Positions 28,054-37,572 are shown, counted from the stretch's first letter. The stretch is 64,000 nucleotides of DNA from JAUILH01 sp965230535 (GCA_965230535.1 OZ246009.1:434001-498000), one strand, 5' to 3'. The notes: generated by a model not told the origin, from the sequence alone. A program made the numbers and translations.

Positions 28054-28884
28054 TTACTGGTAATTTGGATCGTCGGGTCTATTATTGGCCGGATCATAAA
28101 CCGGAGGACAGTCGTTGGTATTCTGCTTGATCCATCCAAATCTAACGCTGAAAATAAGTGGCCTGTACGAACTCATGTATTTGTTCACTTTTGGCTTGAA
28201 ATCTGTCCATGGAGAGACATTGAAAATGGGCGTTTCTACCGACGGAATGATGAAAAACTCGTCACTGATTTTAATTCCGAAACCAAGTTTGTAATGTAAC
28301 TGTGCCCATAATCTTGGCAGGTCTACATCATTTCTATATGGCCCCGAAATGTCATCAGACTTAGCAATGATGGAATAATCAACATTGGCACCAAGGCTGT
28401 TTTGAATGAAAAACTTGTTGGTGAGTTGTAAGATGTTATTGAAGTTAACGTAAGCCAGAATATTGTGATTGGCAAACTTCCCTGAACCAGAATAGGTGGC
28501 ATAGGGTGTCTCGCTTGGAGAGAGGTAGCGTTCGCCTTCAAAACTTTCTTTTCCTCTGAGGCCCTTGTAGGCCAAACCATAATCCATGTAGGGAAAGAGT
28601 CTCCCATACTTGAAAATATGATGTCTGCCGGCTTCTAAATACAAACCTATTCGTCCTCCCGGATCGTGTATGGCGTCATAATAATCGTTGCCGTTTCTAT
28701 ACAACTCCTCACGGGTATTTCTCATTCTCGTTCCCATGAAGGTGATTCCGGGAGCGAAATTCCAACCACTCAATTTCATGAAGCCGTTGCGTCTTACCAA
28801 CTCGGTTTTACCATTTTTATAGGCGTATTGGGAATGTCCGATAAAGGACGCAAGACAAAGGCTTATGATGAGTATGTGTTTCAT
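28054..28884 (-). CDS. Exported, probable outer-membrane beta-barrel protein coupled to kmo
   Basis: This 276-residue protein starts at the ATG at 28884, which overlaps the kmo stop by 4 bp (ATGA). An in-frame GTG three codons earlier is less likely. A signal peptide ends IGHSQ; strands such as GLYLEAGRHHIFKYG, MDYGLAYKGLRG and QLHYKLGFGIKIS suggest a small barrel. The C-terminus is unusual for a barrel: a Pro/Asn/Asp-rich tail (CPPVYDPANNRPDDPNY). I do not recognise the family. It is the last gene of the kynurenine operon, so a link to tryptophan breakdown or simply read-through expression is possible. Confidence 0.7.
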   Translation of the reverse strand: MKHILIISLCLASFIGHSQYAYKNGKTELVRRNGFMKLSGWNFAPGITFMGTRMRNTREELYRNGNDYYDAIHDPGGRIGLYLEAGRHHIFKYGRLFPYMDYGLAYKGLRGKESFEGERYLSPSETPYATYSGSGKFANHNILAYVNFNNILQLTNKFFIQNSLGANVDYSIIAKSDDISGPYRNDVDLPRLWAQLHYKLGFGIKISDEFFIIPSVETPIFNVSPWTDFKPKVNKYMSSYRPLIFSVRFGWIKQNTNDCPPVYDPANNRPDDPNYQ

Positions 28885-30224
28885 TCTTCGCACAGTTCAA
28901 GTAAGGTGTTTTCTACTTCTTCACTTTTCCAGTTTTCAGTTATGTTAGGCATCTGCATGATTTTATCCATGATTGATGATTGCCTTTTACCTGCTTTCCA
29001 GGCCTCTGAATATTTTATATCCGAAAAGGTAACTTGACTGTATAAAGGTAGCCATTTATCCGGATGTTTTTCTGAAAACCAGGCTTCAATTTTCTTTCTG
29101 AGAAGGAACATGGGGTCGCCAACGTAATCTCTCATCACATGATAATTGTATAAAGACAGATCCTGAATGGCATCTCCATCTGGTTTGCGCTCTTCCTGAT
29201 AGGCATCCAGAACTTTATCCCAATCGTCTCCATGAGCTTGCATCATGCGCCACAATACAGAGCAATCTTCAAAACCAGCATTCATTCCCTGGCCATAGAA
29301 CGGTACTGTTGCGTGGGCCGCATCTCCAATTAAAGCTGTTTTCCCATACCTCCAAGGATACGATCTCATGATGGCCAATGACGACAACGGGTGTTTATGC
29401 CAATTCTCGATCAGATTAGGCATCATATCATAAAAATCCGGGAAGGTTTCTTTGAAGAAGCGTTTCACATCTTCATCATTTTTCAAGCTGGCAAAGGAGT
29501 TGTCTCCTTCAAATGGCATAAACAAAGTACAGGTAAATGAACCATCTTCATTGGCAAGCGCAATTAACATGAAACGTCCTCTGGGCCAGATGTGCAGACA
29601 ATTCTTATCCATTTTATATGACCCATCTTCATTAGCAGGGAGAAGTAACTCTTTGTAGCCGTCGTCAATATAATCCTGAGAATAATCGAAACGATCTTCT
29701 TTTTGCATGCCGTTATACCTTACAGCACTGTAGGCACCATCAGCTCCAAATACAACATCAGCTTCATCCGTAAATCTTTCGCCTGTGTCGCCGTTCTCAA
29801 GATGAACCCTTCCTTCAAATAAATCGACATCAATACATTTGTGATTGTAGAAAATCTTTGCACCGCCGTCTTGTTCGGCAATGTCCATCATACGGGCATT
29901 TAGGCCTCCTCTGGAAACAGAGTAAATGGCTTCTCCTTCTTTTCCGTAAGGTTGATAGGTGCAATTTCCTTCCAGATCATGCATCATCCTTCCGGTCATT
30001 GGAATAGCAATGTCCTGAATTTTGGTGTCTACACCAACAGTTTTAAGTGCTTTCCAACCTCTGTTCGACAAAGCCAGGTTAATAGATTTTCCGGCACTGA
30101 TCTCTGCATTTCGAATGTCTGGTCTTCTTTCATACACTGTTACCGAATAACCTGCTTTGGATAAATAAACTGACCACAACGATCCAACCAGTCCGGCACC
30201 TACCACAATTGCTTTCTTTTCCAT
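28881..30224 (-). CDS. kmo: Kynurenine 3-monooxygenase
   Basis: This 447-residue FAD-dependent aromatic hydroxylase converts L-kynurenine to 3-hydroxykynurenine with NADPH and oxygen. It has the N-terminal dinucleotide motif VVGAGLVGSLWSVYL, the family segment YERRPDIRNAEISAGKSINLALSNRGWKAL (N-terminal third) and the second FAD motif IGDAAHATVPFYGQGMNAGFEDC. The ATG at 30224 is chosen, 1 bp after the stop of the small membrane-protein gene; an ATG 11 codons earlier would overlap it and add no conserved residues. With kynU upstream, the two enzymes turn kynurenine into 3-hydroxyanthranilate and alanine. Genes for the later steps are not in the window. Confidence 0.93.
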   Translation of the reverse strand: MEKKAIVVGAGLVGSLWSVYLSKAGYSVTVYERRPDIRNAEISAGKSINLALSNRGWKALKTVGVDTKIQDIAIPMTGRMMHDLEGNCTYQPYGKEGEAIYSVSRGGLNARMMDIAEQDGGAKIFYNHKCIDVDLFEGRVHLENGDTGERFTDEADVVFGADGAYSAVRYNGMQKEDRFDYSQDYIDDGYKELLLPANEDGSYKMDKNCLHIWPRGRFMLIALANEDGSFTCTLFMPFEGDNSFASLKNDEDVKRFFKETFPDFYDMMPNLIENWHKHPLSSLAIMRSYPWRYGKTALIGDAAHATVPFYGQGMNAGFEDCSVLWRMMQAHGDDWDKVLDAYQEERKPDGDAIQDLSLYNYHVMRDYVGDPMFLLRKKIEAWFSEKHPDKWLPLYSQVTFSDIKYSEAWKAGKRQSSIMDKIMQMPNITENWKSEEVENTLLELCEE

Positions 30225-30225
30225 C

Positions 30226-30408
30226 TTAAAGTTTTCGTTTATCATCCCAATGCTCACGGTATTTATTATCGAAATACTTTCCGGGCTTTGGTCTGGATTT
30301 CTTTTTTTGCATGGCTACAGAAATTCGCCAAAGCACAATACCGGCTATTAAAGCGAAAAAAGTGTAGACCACTAAATTTCCAAAATCGCTAAATTCTTTA
30401 TCTGTCAT
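30226..30408 (-). CDS. Small single-pass membrane protein between kynU and kmo
   Basis: This 60-residue protein has one membrane segment (LVVYTFFALIAGIVLWRISVAM, about residues 12-33) and a strongly charged C-terminus (QKKKSRPKPGKY, REHWDDKRKL). It begins 2 bp after the kynU stop and ends 1 bp before the kmo ATG, so it is certainly read in the same transcript. The overall shape recalls small accessory subunits such as CcoQ, but there is no specific match. I do not know a family. It could tether KMO to the membrane, as eukaryotic KMO is tethered, but that is a guess. Confidence 0.7.
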   Translation of the reverse strand: MTDKEFSDFGNLVVYTFFALIAGIVLWRISVAMQKKKSRPKPGKYFDNKYREHWDDKRKL

Positions 30409-30410
30409 AA

Positions 30411-31688
30411 TTATTGTGCAGCTTGTTCAAGCAATTTAGCAAATCTATATACATCTTCAAATGAGTTGTACAATGGTACCGGAGCCACTCTAATCACATT
30501 AGGTTCTCTCCAGTCGGCCACCACACCATTTTCAGATAAGTAATCGAATAAGGCTTTGCCTTTTCCATGAGATAGAATAGACAATTGAGCACCTCTTTCC
30601 TTTTGATCTCTAGGTGTGATGATCTCAAAACTGCAATTCTCATTTCCTTCAGAGACCTGATCAATACAATACTCCAGATAAGCAGTGAGTTCGTCACTTT
30701 TAGCTCTCAGTTTCTCCATGCCAACTTCATCAAATATATCGAGTGAGGCCTTGTGTGCTGCCATAGATAAAACAGGGGCATTGCTTAATTGCCAGCCTTC
30801 TGCGCCTTCCATAGGAATAAATCCGGGTTCCATTTGAAAACGGGTCGACTTGTCATAACCCCACCAACCGGCAAAACGTGGAAGTTCTGGTTTGTTGGCA
30901 TGTTTCTCATGTACAAACATACCAGACACGCCACCGGGACCAGAGTTTAAGTATTTATACGAACACCATGCGGCAAAATCCACCTGCCATTCATTCAATT
31001 TCAGGATCACGTTTCCTGCAGCATGAGCCAGGTCAAAACCAACTACGGCACCTGCTTCATGTCCTGCTTTTGTAATCGCTTCCATATCGAATAACTGACC
31101 GCTATAGTAATTCACGCCACCAATCATAACAAGAGCAAGTGAGTTTTTGTTCTCCTCGATGGCGGCTAAAATGTCTTCATGTCTGATCAGGTGTTCTCCT
31201 TCTCTCGGCGCCACTTCTATAATGGCGTCATCTGTGGTTCGGCCATGAAATTTTACCTGACTTTCTAATGCATATTGATCGGAAGGGAAGGCTTTGGCTT
31301 CACACAAAATCTTATATCTTGTTTCTGTTGGACGGTAAAACGATACCATCAATAAATGCAGGTTAGTGGTGAGGCTGTGCGTGATAACAACTTCTTTATT
31401 TTTAGCACCAACGATTTTAGCGGCTTGTTCCGTTAAAATTTCATGGTAAGAAAACCATGGGTTTTGGGCATGAAAATGTCCTTCCACTCCATATTTAGAC
31501 CAATCATTTAGCTCTTGTTTGATGTAGTCATCTGTACTCTTTGGTTTCAGCCCCAGGGAATTACCTGTGAAATACACGCAATCTTGTTCTGTGAAGTTTG
31601 GTATTGAAAACCGATCTCTATAGGCCCTCAATTCATCATTTTGATCCAATTCTTTTGCTCCGGCTTCACTAAAAATAAATTTACTCAT
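30411..31688 (-). CDS. kynU: Kynureninase
   Basis: This 425-residue PLP enzyme of aminotransferase fold type I cleaves 3-hydroxykynurenine (and kynurenine) to 3-hydroxyanthranilate (or anthranilate) plus alanine. Visible features are the N-terminal DCVYFTGNSLGLKPKST, the PLP phosphate and ring region VGFDLAHAAGNV, and the lysine in DFAAWCSYKYLNSGPGGVSG (Lys about 230). The length is standard. It is the first gene of the operon kynU - small membrane protein - kmo - outer-membrane protein, and has a minus-strand promoter box upstream of its ATG. Confidence 0.94.
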   Translation of the reverse strand: MSKFIFSEAGAKELDQNDELRAYRDRFSIPNFTEQDCVYFTGNSLGLKPKSTDDYIKQELNDWSKYGVEGHFHAQNPWFSYHEILTEQAAKIVGAKNKEVVITHSLTTNLHLLMVSFYRPTETRYKILCEAKAFPSDQYALESQVKFHGRTTDDAIIEVAPREGEHLIRHEDILAAIEENKNSLALVMIGGVNYYSGQLFDMEAITKAGHEAGAVVGFDLAHAAGNVILKLNEWQVDFAAWCSYKYLNSGPGGVSGMFVHEKHANKPELPRFAGWWGYDKSTRFQMEPGFIPMEGAEGWQLSNAPVLSMAAHKASLDIFDEVGMEKLRAKSDELTAYLEYCIDQVSEGNENCSFEIITPRDQKERGAQLSILSHGKGKALFDYLSENGVVADWREPNVIRVAPVPLYNSFEDVYRFAKLLEQAAQ

Positions 31689-31720
31689 CCCAATTAAGTT
31701 CTAACTTTACATTTCAATAT

Positions 31721-31728
31721 CAAAGATA
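31721..31728 (-). promoter_or_regulatory. Candidate -7 box for the kynurenine operon
   Basis: Read on the minus strand, TATCTTTG is an exact TAnnTTTG match 32 bases upstream of the kynU ATG. No TTG is found at the expected -33 distance. It shares the 57-bp gap with the divergent hemL gene. Confidence 0.4.
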
Positions 31729-31745
31729 GAAATTCATTTGTTGTT

Positions 31746-33047
31746 ATGATGAGGAAAGAAGATAAGTCGGTTAAACTATTTGAAGAAGCATTAACACTGT
31801 TCCCGGGAGGAGTAAATTCTCCGGTTCGAGCATTTAAATCAGTAGGAGGAACTCCTATTTTCATGAAGGAAGGTAATGGCTGTAGGGTAAGTGATGAAGA
31901 TGGCAATTCTTATATCGATTTTTGTTGCTCGTGGGGCCCATTAATTCATGGACATAACAGAGCTGAAGTGACGCAAGCGATTGTTGAAACAGCTTCAAAG
32001 GGTGCTTCTTTTGGGACGCCAACAAATGAAGAAAATGTACTGGGGAAATTGATATTGGATAACCACAGATACATTGATAAAATTCGTTTTGTGAGCAGTG
32101 GAACGGAAGCAACTATGTCTGCTTTACGTTTGGCAAGAGGATTTACTGGTAGAGATAAGATCATCAAGTTTGACGGTTGTTATCATGGTCATTCAGATGG
32201 TTTGCTGGTAAAAGCCGGTTCGGGATTGGCAACTTTCGGAACAAGCAGTAGTGCAGGTGTGCCCCAGGCATATGCTGGAGAGACAATCGTACTTCCACTG
32301 AACGATGAGGATGCTTTAAAAGCAGCTTTTGAAAATTATAAGAATGAAATTGCAGCCATCATTATTGAACCAATTCCTGCGAATAATGGTTTGTTGCTTC
32401 AGGATAAAGTATTCTTAAATGTATTGAGAGATCTATGCACTCAGGAAGGCACTTTATTAATTTTTGATGAAGTAATTTCCGGTTTTCGAGTTGGTTTTGA
32501 AGGTGCTGCCGGGTATTATGGAATTGATCCGGACATCATCACTTTCGGGAAGATCATTGGAGGTGGAATGCCGGTTGGTGCATATGGAGCCAAAGCCAAT
32601 ATCATGTCCAGCATATCTCCAGATGGTGATGTTTATCAGGCTGGAACCCTGAGTGGAAATCCTGTTGCGATGGCAGCCGGAACTGCTCAATTAAGAATTT
32701 GTCTGGAAGATGGTTTCTATGAGGAAATGGCTGCCAAAACCACACGATTTGTTGATGGCATTAATGCCTTTTGTCAGGAGAAAGGATACGACTTCAAAAT
32801 GTTCAGTGTTGGCTCTGTTTTCTGGTTGTCGTTTTCAGATAAGAAACATGTTAGAAAAGCATCTGAAATTACAGGAGAGGGCATTAATAAATACAATGTG
32901 TTGTTTCATTATCTGCTGAACAATGGCGTGTATATGGGGCCTTCCGGATATGAGGTAGGCTTTGTTTCTTCAGCGCATTCAGATGAGGATCTTAAGGAAG
33001 CACAGGAGAAAATCTGTGCAGGCCTGGAGAAGGCGTTTACAGCATGA
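31746..33047 (+). CDS. hemL: Glutamate-1-semialdehyde 2,1-aminomutase
   Basis: This 433-residue PLP enzyme converts glutamate-1-semialdehyde to 5-aminolevulinate, the tetrapyrrole precursor in the C5 pathway. Visible motifs are FPGGVNSPVRAFKSVGG near the start, SSGTEATMSALRLARGFTGR, FDGCYHGHSDGLLVKAGSG, FDEVISGFR and the PLP lysine in TFGKIIGGGMPVGAYG (about residue 265). The length is normal. It is divergent from kynU, and its 3' end overlaps the convergent UbiA-like gene by 11 bp. Confidence 0.95.
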   Translation: MMRKEDKSVKLFEEALTLFPGGVNSPVRAFKSVGGTPIFMKEGNGCRVSDEDGNSYIDFCCSWGPLIHGHNRAEVTQAIVETASKGASFGTPTNEENVLGKLILDNHRYIDKIRFVSSGTEATMSALRLARGFTGRDKIIKFDGCYHGHSDGLLVKAGSGLATFGTSSSAGVPQAYAGETIVLPLNDEDALKAAFENYKNEIAAIIIEPIPANNGLLLQDKVFLNVLRDLCTQEGTLLIFDEVISGFRVGFEGAAGYYGIDPDIITFGKIIGGGMPVGAYGAKANIMSSISPDGDVYQAGTLSGNPVAMAAGTAQLRICLEDGFYEEMAAKTTRFVDGINAFCQEKGYDFKMFSVGSVFWLSFSDKKHVRKASEITGEGINKYNVLFHYLLNNGVYMGPSGYEVGFVSSAHSDEDLKEAQEKICAGLEKAFTA

Positions 33048-33852
33048 AGTGAATGATCAGAAATGTCCAGATGGGTGAAGCATCCATTAAGCCGGTAAAG
33101 TAGAGCTCTTTTCTTTTGTTTCTTGCAAAAAAGATGGCAATTCCGGTTAGAATGTTCGCTACAATAAGTGGTGTGATGATTCTGGTATCATATACTTCAA
33201 TCGAAATGATGGTGTGAATTGCCAGTAGGCTCAGTGCTAATAATATGGCGGGCATTTCACCAATCAACTGGGGAATTGTCTTTTTCGATTTTTGGTCATA
33301 TTCCATATCTCTAATGTCAAAAGGAATGGTGATGGCCAGAATGTACAGTGTCTTTTCCAGAATCATCAAGAGCCAATCTGTGTAAGGTATACTGGTATTT
33401 AAATTGAGTATTGGAATTAAGGCTGTAATGGCCCAGGTAAAGGCAATTAAATAAATTTTGATGTGTGGAATGTCCCTCAGACTGTCGTTGTTTTTTAGAA
33501 AAGGCGTGGCATATAGAACGCTAATGATGCCCAATAGTCCCATGGTAACCATGGTTTCAAAAGACAATGTAAAGGCGAGGGCAAGACAACCAATTGCGCC
33601 TGCAATACTCAGTATTTTTAGCAGACCAATGTTCTCCTTAAGCCAAACAGATCGTTCGGTTTTAATGGGGAAGTTTTTCCGAAACTTTACAATTCTTTGA
33701 AAATTATAGGTGAATAAGGTGGCAAAAAAGACAAAAGCTACCAACGACCAGTCAAAATCGAGACCTAATAAATCGTAAGAAGCCAGTAAATAAGTTGCGA
33801 CCGAAACGCTGACCCAAATATTGCTATAGACAATCGCCTTAAGAACCTTCAA
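33037..33852 (-). CDS. UbiA-like integral membrane protein with altered first Asp motif
   Basis: This 271-residue protein has about eight membrane segments in the arrangement of UbiA prenyltransferases. The second Asp-rich loop is recognisable: ITIPFDIRDMEYDQKSKKTIPQLIG, where UbiA enzymes bind the prenyl diphosphate. The first loop, NDxxDxxxD in UbiA, reads NFQRIVKFRKN and lacks its Asp residues, so the catalytic identity is uncertain. From memory, such UbiA-like proteins are frequent in Flavobacteria. It starts at TTG, 4 bp after the upstream secreted-protein gene, and overlaps hemL tail to tail. Confidence 0.7.
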   Translation of the reverse strand: MKVLKAIVYSNIWVSVSVATYLLASYDLLGLDFDWSLVAFVFFATLFTYNFQRIVKFRKNFPIKTERSVWLKENIGLLKILSIAGAIGCLALAFTLSFETMVTMGLLGIISVLYATPFLKNNDSLRDIPHIKIYLIAFTWAITALIPILNLNTSIPYTDWLLMILEKTLYILAITIPFDIRDMEYDQKSKKTIPQLIGEMPAILLALSLLAIHTIISIEVYDTRIITPLIVANILTGIAIFFARNKRKELYFTGLMDASPIWTFLIIHFML

Positions 33853-33856
33853 GGAC

Positions 33857-34528
33857 TTATTTCAAAATTAGATAGGTGCCCATTCCAAGAAGTACACCAA
33901 GGGCCTTGCCTTTTAGTCCGCTCATAACTCTGCGCATTTTCGCAGTTCTGGTATAGCCATCCTGAAAATCAAAGTCCTGAAGTAACAAAGGATCTTTAAC
34001 TGTTGAAGTTTTAAGAGACACACTTGGAATACCCAGGCCTACTGTGTAAACAAATGTGGTTAAAAGCGGCAGTACACTTGGTGATGACTTGAAAAAACCA
34101 TAATCTTCCCCTGGTTGAGCCTGATTCTTAGAAAGGTGTGTATCAAACAACATAACGCCAACACCCAAACCAATACCAGCATAGAACGAAGGCTTAGGAT
34201 TATAATGTTCAAAGGCATGTTGTTCTCCCATGACGTAAGATTTCATCTGCTTCACAGTTCTGAAATTTCCAATTAATGAGTCTTGTCTGTACAAAATTGA
34301 CCGTTCTCCTCCTTTCGAAACAGAGAAAACACGGTAAGCTTCAATGGTGCCGGGTTTCTCAACTTTCTTACCATTATCCTTATAATAGGCGCTGTAATTC
34401 ACGCCTGATGCTGAAAAACTGGTAATGTCCATTGGCATAGATCGCCCCTTAAGAAACAGCACTGTGTCTTTTTGGCTAAAGGATGCCAGAGAGGCAATTA
34501 GAAAAGAAAAAGTCAACAAAAATTTCAT
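33857..34528 (-). CDS. Exported protein of unknown function, 223 residues
   Basis: The ATG at 34528 opens a clear signal peptide (ending ASFSQ). A longer frame continues 50 codons upstream, but it would bury the signal and run over the gcvP promoter region, so it is not used. The N-terminal part (DTVLFLKGRSMPMDITSFSASGVNYSAYYKDNGKK) resembles a small beta domain; the rest has glycine-rich hydrophobic segments (FYAGIGLGVGVMLFD, LPLLTTFVYTVGLGIPS) and a final LGVLLGMGTYLILK. I do not recognise a family. It probably shares a transcript with the UbiA-like gene 4 bp downstream. Confidence 0.6.
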   Translation of the reverse strand: MKFLLTFSFLIASLASFSQKDTVLFLKGRSMPMDITSFSASGVNYSAYYKDNGKKVEKPGTIEAYRVFSVSKGGERSILYRQDSLIGNFRTVKQMKSYVMGEQHAFEHYNPKPSFYAGIGLGVGVMLFDTHLSKNQAQPGEDYGFFKSSPSVLPLLTTFVYTVGLGIPSVSLKTSTVKDPLLLQDFDFQDGYTRTAKMRRVMSGLKGKALGVLLGMGTYLILK

Positions 34529-34623
34529 ACTGCAATATTTACTCAAAGATACCATCTTGTTGGGAATATAAACATAATGAAATTTATCTTCACTAAAAGG
34601 ATAAACTCTGATCTCTAAATAAA

Positions 34624-34631
34624 TATATTTG
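34624..34631 (+). promoter_or_regulatory. Candidate -7 box for gcvP
   Basis: TATATTTG is an exact TAnnTTTG match 22 bp upstream of the gcvP ATG. No TTG lies at the usual -33 spacing, so support is partial. Confidence 0.38.
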
Positions 34632-34653
34632 CTGCTCCAAAAATTGTAGATTA

Positions 34654-37536
34654 ATGAGCGGTTTAAATTCATTTTCAAGAAGACATATTGGCCCTAATAA
34701 TGATGAGGTCAAAAAAATGCTGAATGTCACAGCTTGTAATGATCTTGAAGATCTGATTTCAAGAACGATTCCAGCAGGAATTAGATTAGATAATCCATTA
34801 AATATTGATGAGGCTTTGACTGAAACAGAGTACTTGAATCACATCAAGGAACTGGCTTCTCAGAATAAAGTCTATGATAACTATATAGGACTTGGTTATT
34901 ACGGAACCATTACACCATCCGTAATTCTTCGAAATATTTTTGAGAATCCAGGCTGGTATACTGCTTATACACCTTATCAGGCAGAGATCTCTCAAGGTAG
35001 ATTAGAAGCTTTGTTGAATTTCCAGACAATGGTGGCAGATTTAACGGGCATGGAGTTGGCAAATGCATCTTTATTAGATGAAGGAACGGCTGCTGCAGAG
35101 ACCATGATTATGTTCTATAATACCAGATCCAGAGATGCTAAGAAGAATGGCGTCAATAAATTTTTCATTTCAGATAAATGTTTCCCTCAAACCATTGATG
35201 TGGTTACAAGCAGGGCTACTCCATTAGGAATTGATCTGGTGATTGGAGATCATACTCAGGAAGATATTAACGGTGAATTCTTCGGAGCCATTGTACAATA
35301 CCCGGATTTAAGCGGGGAGATTAACGATTACAGATCGTTTTCAGAAAATTGTCAGAGTCATGATGTGAAATTAGGCGTTGCAGCAGATATCATGTCGCTG
35401 GTACTATTGGAAGCTCCTGGCAACTGGGGAGCGGATGTGGTGTTTGGTAATACACAAAGATTTGGTGTGCCAATGGGCTATGGAGGCCCCCACGCAGCTT
35501 ATTTTGCAACGAAAGAAGCTTATAAAAGAAACATTCCCGGAAGAATCATTGGGGTTTCGGTAGATGCCGATGGCAATAACGCTTTAAGAATGGCGCTTCA
35601 AACCAGAGAACAGCACATTCGAAGAGACAAGGCTACCTCTAATATTTGTACTGCACAGGCATTATTGGCCGTTATGGCCAGCATGTATGCAGTGTATCAC
35701 GGTCCAAATGGATTGAAAGAAATTGCAAGAACCATTCATGCCAAAACAAGCTTATTGGCAAACTATCTTCAGCAGTTTGGTTTTGAACTATGTAATACAA
35801 ACTATTTTGATACAATTACATTGAATCTGCCTGCAGGACTTCAAAAAGAAACTTTAAGAATTGTACTGGAATCTGCAGAAATCAACATCAACTATGTGTC
35901 AGATACTCAGATTTCCATCTCTTTAGATGAAAGCACATCTGATGACAAACTGGGTAAACTCATCAGTGTGATTGCTGATGCTTGTGGGAAAAGCCAGGAG
36001 ATCGTTGTTGAATACGATTTGAATTCTGATTTGGCAGAAAGACAAGATGATATTTTAAGTCACCCAATATTCTCAAGTCATCATTCTGAAACAAAAATGA
36101 TGCGTTACCTGAAGAGTTTGGAGAACAAAGATTTGTCTTTGGTTCACTCAATGATTCCTTTGGGATCTTGTACCATGAAGTTAAACGCAGCCAGTGAATT
36201 AATTCCTTTAAGTTGGCCTGAGTTTGCCGGCATTCACCCTTTTGCTCCGGTTGAGCAGACACAGGGTTATCAGGAAGTGTTCTCGAATTTAGATGCGGAC
36301 TTGTCTGAGATTACAGGATTCCATAAAGTATCTCTTCAGCCAAATTCTGGTGCACAGGGAGAATATGCCGGATTAATGGTAATCAGAGCGTATCATGAAG
36401 ATAGGGGAGAAGGTCATAGAAACATTGTATTGATCCCTAGTTCTGCGCACGGAACCAACCCGGCGAGTGCTGTTATGGCAGGTATGCAGGTAGTGGTTGT
36501 AAAGTGTGATGAGAATGGAAACATTGATGTAGAGGATTTAAGAGCTCAGGCTGAAAAACACAGCAACAACCTCTCTTCATTGATGATTACCTATCCATCT
36601 ACACATGGTGTATTTGAAGAGTCTGTTAAAGAAATTACCGATATCATCCATTCACATGGTGGTCAGGTTTATATGGATGGTGCAAATATGAATGCCCAGG
36701 TTGGTTTAACAAATCCCGGAAACATTGGGGCAGATGTATGTCACCTGAATTTGCATAAAACATTCGCAATTCCTCACGGTGGTGGAGGTCCTGGTATGGG
36801 ACCAATCGGTGTGGTTGAGCATCTCGCACCTTATTTACCTGGAAATCCAATTGTGGAAACGGGTGGAGAGAAAGCAATCAATTCAATTTCTGCGGCTCCA
36901 TGGGGAAGCTCATTGATTTTATTGATTTCTTATGGATATATCAAAATGTTGGGTGCTAAAGGACTTAAGTCTTCAACTGAGAATGCCATTTTAAATGCCA
37001 ATTATATTAAGAAGAGACTATCTGCTCATTATCCGGTTTTATATACTGGTAAAAATGATACGGTAGCCCACGAAATGATTCTTGATTGCAGAAACTTTAA
37101 GAAAACTGCAGGCGTTGAGGTTGAAGATATTGCAAAAAGACTGATTGATTATGGTTTCCATGCACCAACAGTGTCCTTCCCTGTGGCTGGAACTCTTATG
37201 TTAGAACCTACCGAGAGTGAATCAATTGATGAGCTGGATAGATTCTGTGATGCTATGATTTCAATCAGAGAAGAAATTGAAGAGATTGCATCCGGTCAAT
37301 ACGATCAATCCAATAACGTACTTAAAAACGCACCACACACTTCAAAAAGATTGCTTAGCGATGAGTATGATTTACCATATGGTCGCGAGAAGGCAGCATT
37401 CCCATTATCTTACCTTAAGGAAGACAAGTTTTGGGTATCTGTGGCAAGGGTTGACAATGCCCATGGAGACAGAAATTTGGTTTGTAGTTGTCTGCCCATT
37501 GAAATGTATGAAACATTGATAGAAGAGCAATCTTGA
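34654..37536 (+). CDS. gcvP: Glycine dehydrogenase (aminomethyl-transferring), P-protein
   Basis: This 960-residue PLP enzyme decarboxylates glycine and passes the aminomethyl group to the lipoyl arm of GcvH in the glycine cleavage system. It is the long, fused alpha-beta form: the N-terminal half starts with FSRRHIGPNNDEVKKML, and the C-terminal half carries LGSCTMKLNA, SAHGTNPASAVMAGM and the PLP lysine in CHLNLHKTFAIPHGGGGPGMGPIGV (about residue 705). The length is normal. gcvT and gcvH are not in the window. It stands alone with its own promoter box. Confidence 0.96.
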   Translation: MSGLNSFSRRHIGPNNDEVKKMLNVTACNDLEDLISRTIPAGIRLDNPLNIDEALTETEYLNHIKELASQNKVYDNYIGLGYYGTITPSVILRNIFENPGWYTAYTPYQAEISQGRLEALLNFQTMVADLTGMELANASLLDEGTAAAETMIMFYNTRSRDAKKNGVNKFFISDKCFPQTIDVVTSRATPLGIDLVIGDHTQEDINGEFFGAIVQYPDLSGEINDYRSFSENCQSHDVKLGVAADIMSLVLLEAPGNWGADVVFGNTQRFGVPMGYGGPHAAYFATKEAYKRNIPGRIIGVSVDADGNNALRMALQTREQHIRRDKATSNICTAQALLAVMASMYAVYHGPNGLKEIARTIHAKTSLLANYLQQFGFELCNTNYFDTITLNLPAGLQKETLRIVLESAEININYVSDTQISISLDESTSDDKLGKLISVIADACGKSQEIVVEYDLNSDLAERQDDILSHPIFSSHHSETKMMRYLKSLENKDLSLVHSMIPLGSCTMKLNAASELIPLSWPEFAGIHPFAPVEQTQGYQEVFSNLDADLSEITGFHKVSLQPNSGAQGEYAGLMVIRAYHEDRGEGHRNIVLIPSSAHGTNPASAVMAGMQVVVVKCDENGNIDVEDLRAQAEKHSNNLSSLMITYPSTHGVFEESVKEITDIIHSHGGQVYMDGANMNAQVGLTNPGNIGADVCHLNLHKTFAIPHGGGGPGMGPIGVVEHLAPYLPGNPIVETGGEKAINSISAAPWGSSLILLISYGYIKMLGAKGLKSSTENAILNANYIKKRLSAHYPVLYTGKNDTVAHEMILDCRNFKKTAGVEVEDIAKRLIDYGFHAPTVSFPVAGTLMLEPTESESIDELDRFCDAMISIREEIEEIASGQYDQSNNVLKNAPHTSKRLLSDEYDLPYGREKAAFPLSYLKEDKFWVSVARVDNAHGDRNLVCSCLPIEMYETLIEEQS

Positions 37537-37572
37537 TCGATTAATTGATTTTAGATAACGATAAAGTTTTCT

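Noticed and set aside
33857..34678. Longer version of the secreted protein starting at 34678
   Set aside because: The extra 50 residues precede a perfect signal peptide and would overlap the start of gcvP; the ATG at 34528 is better.
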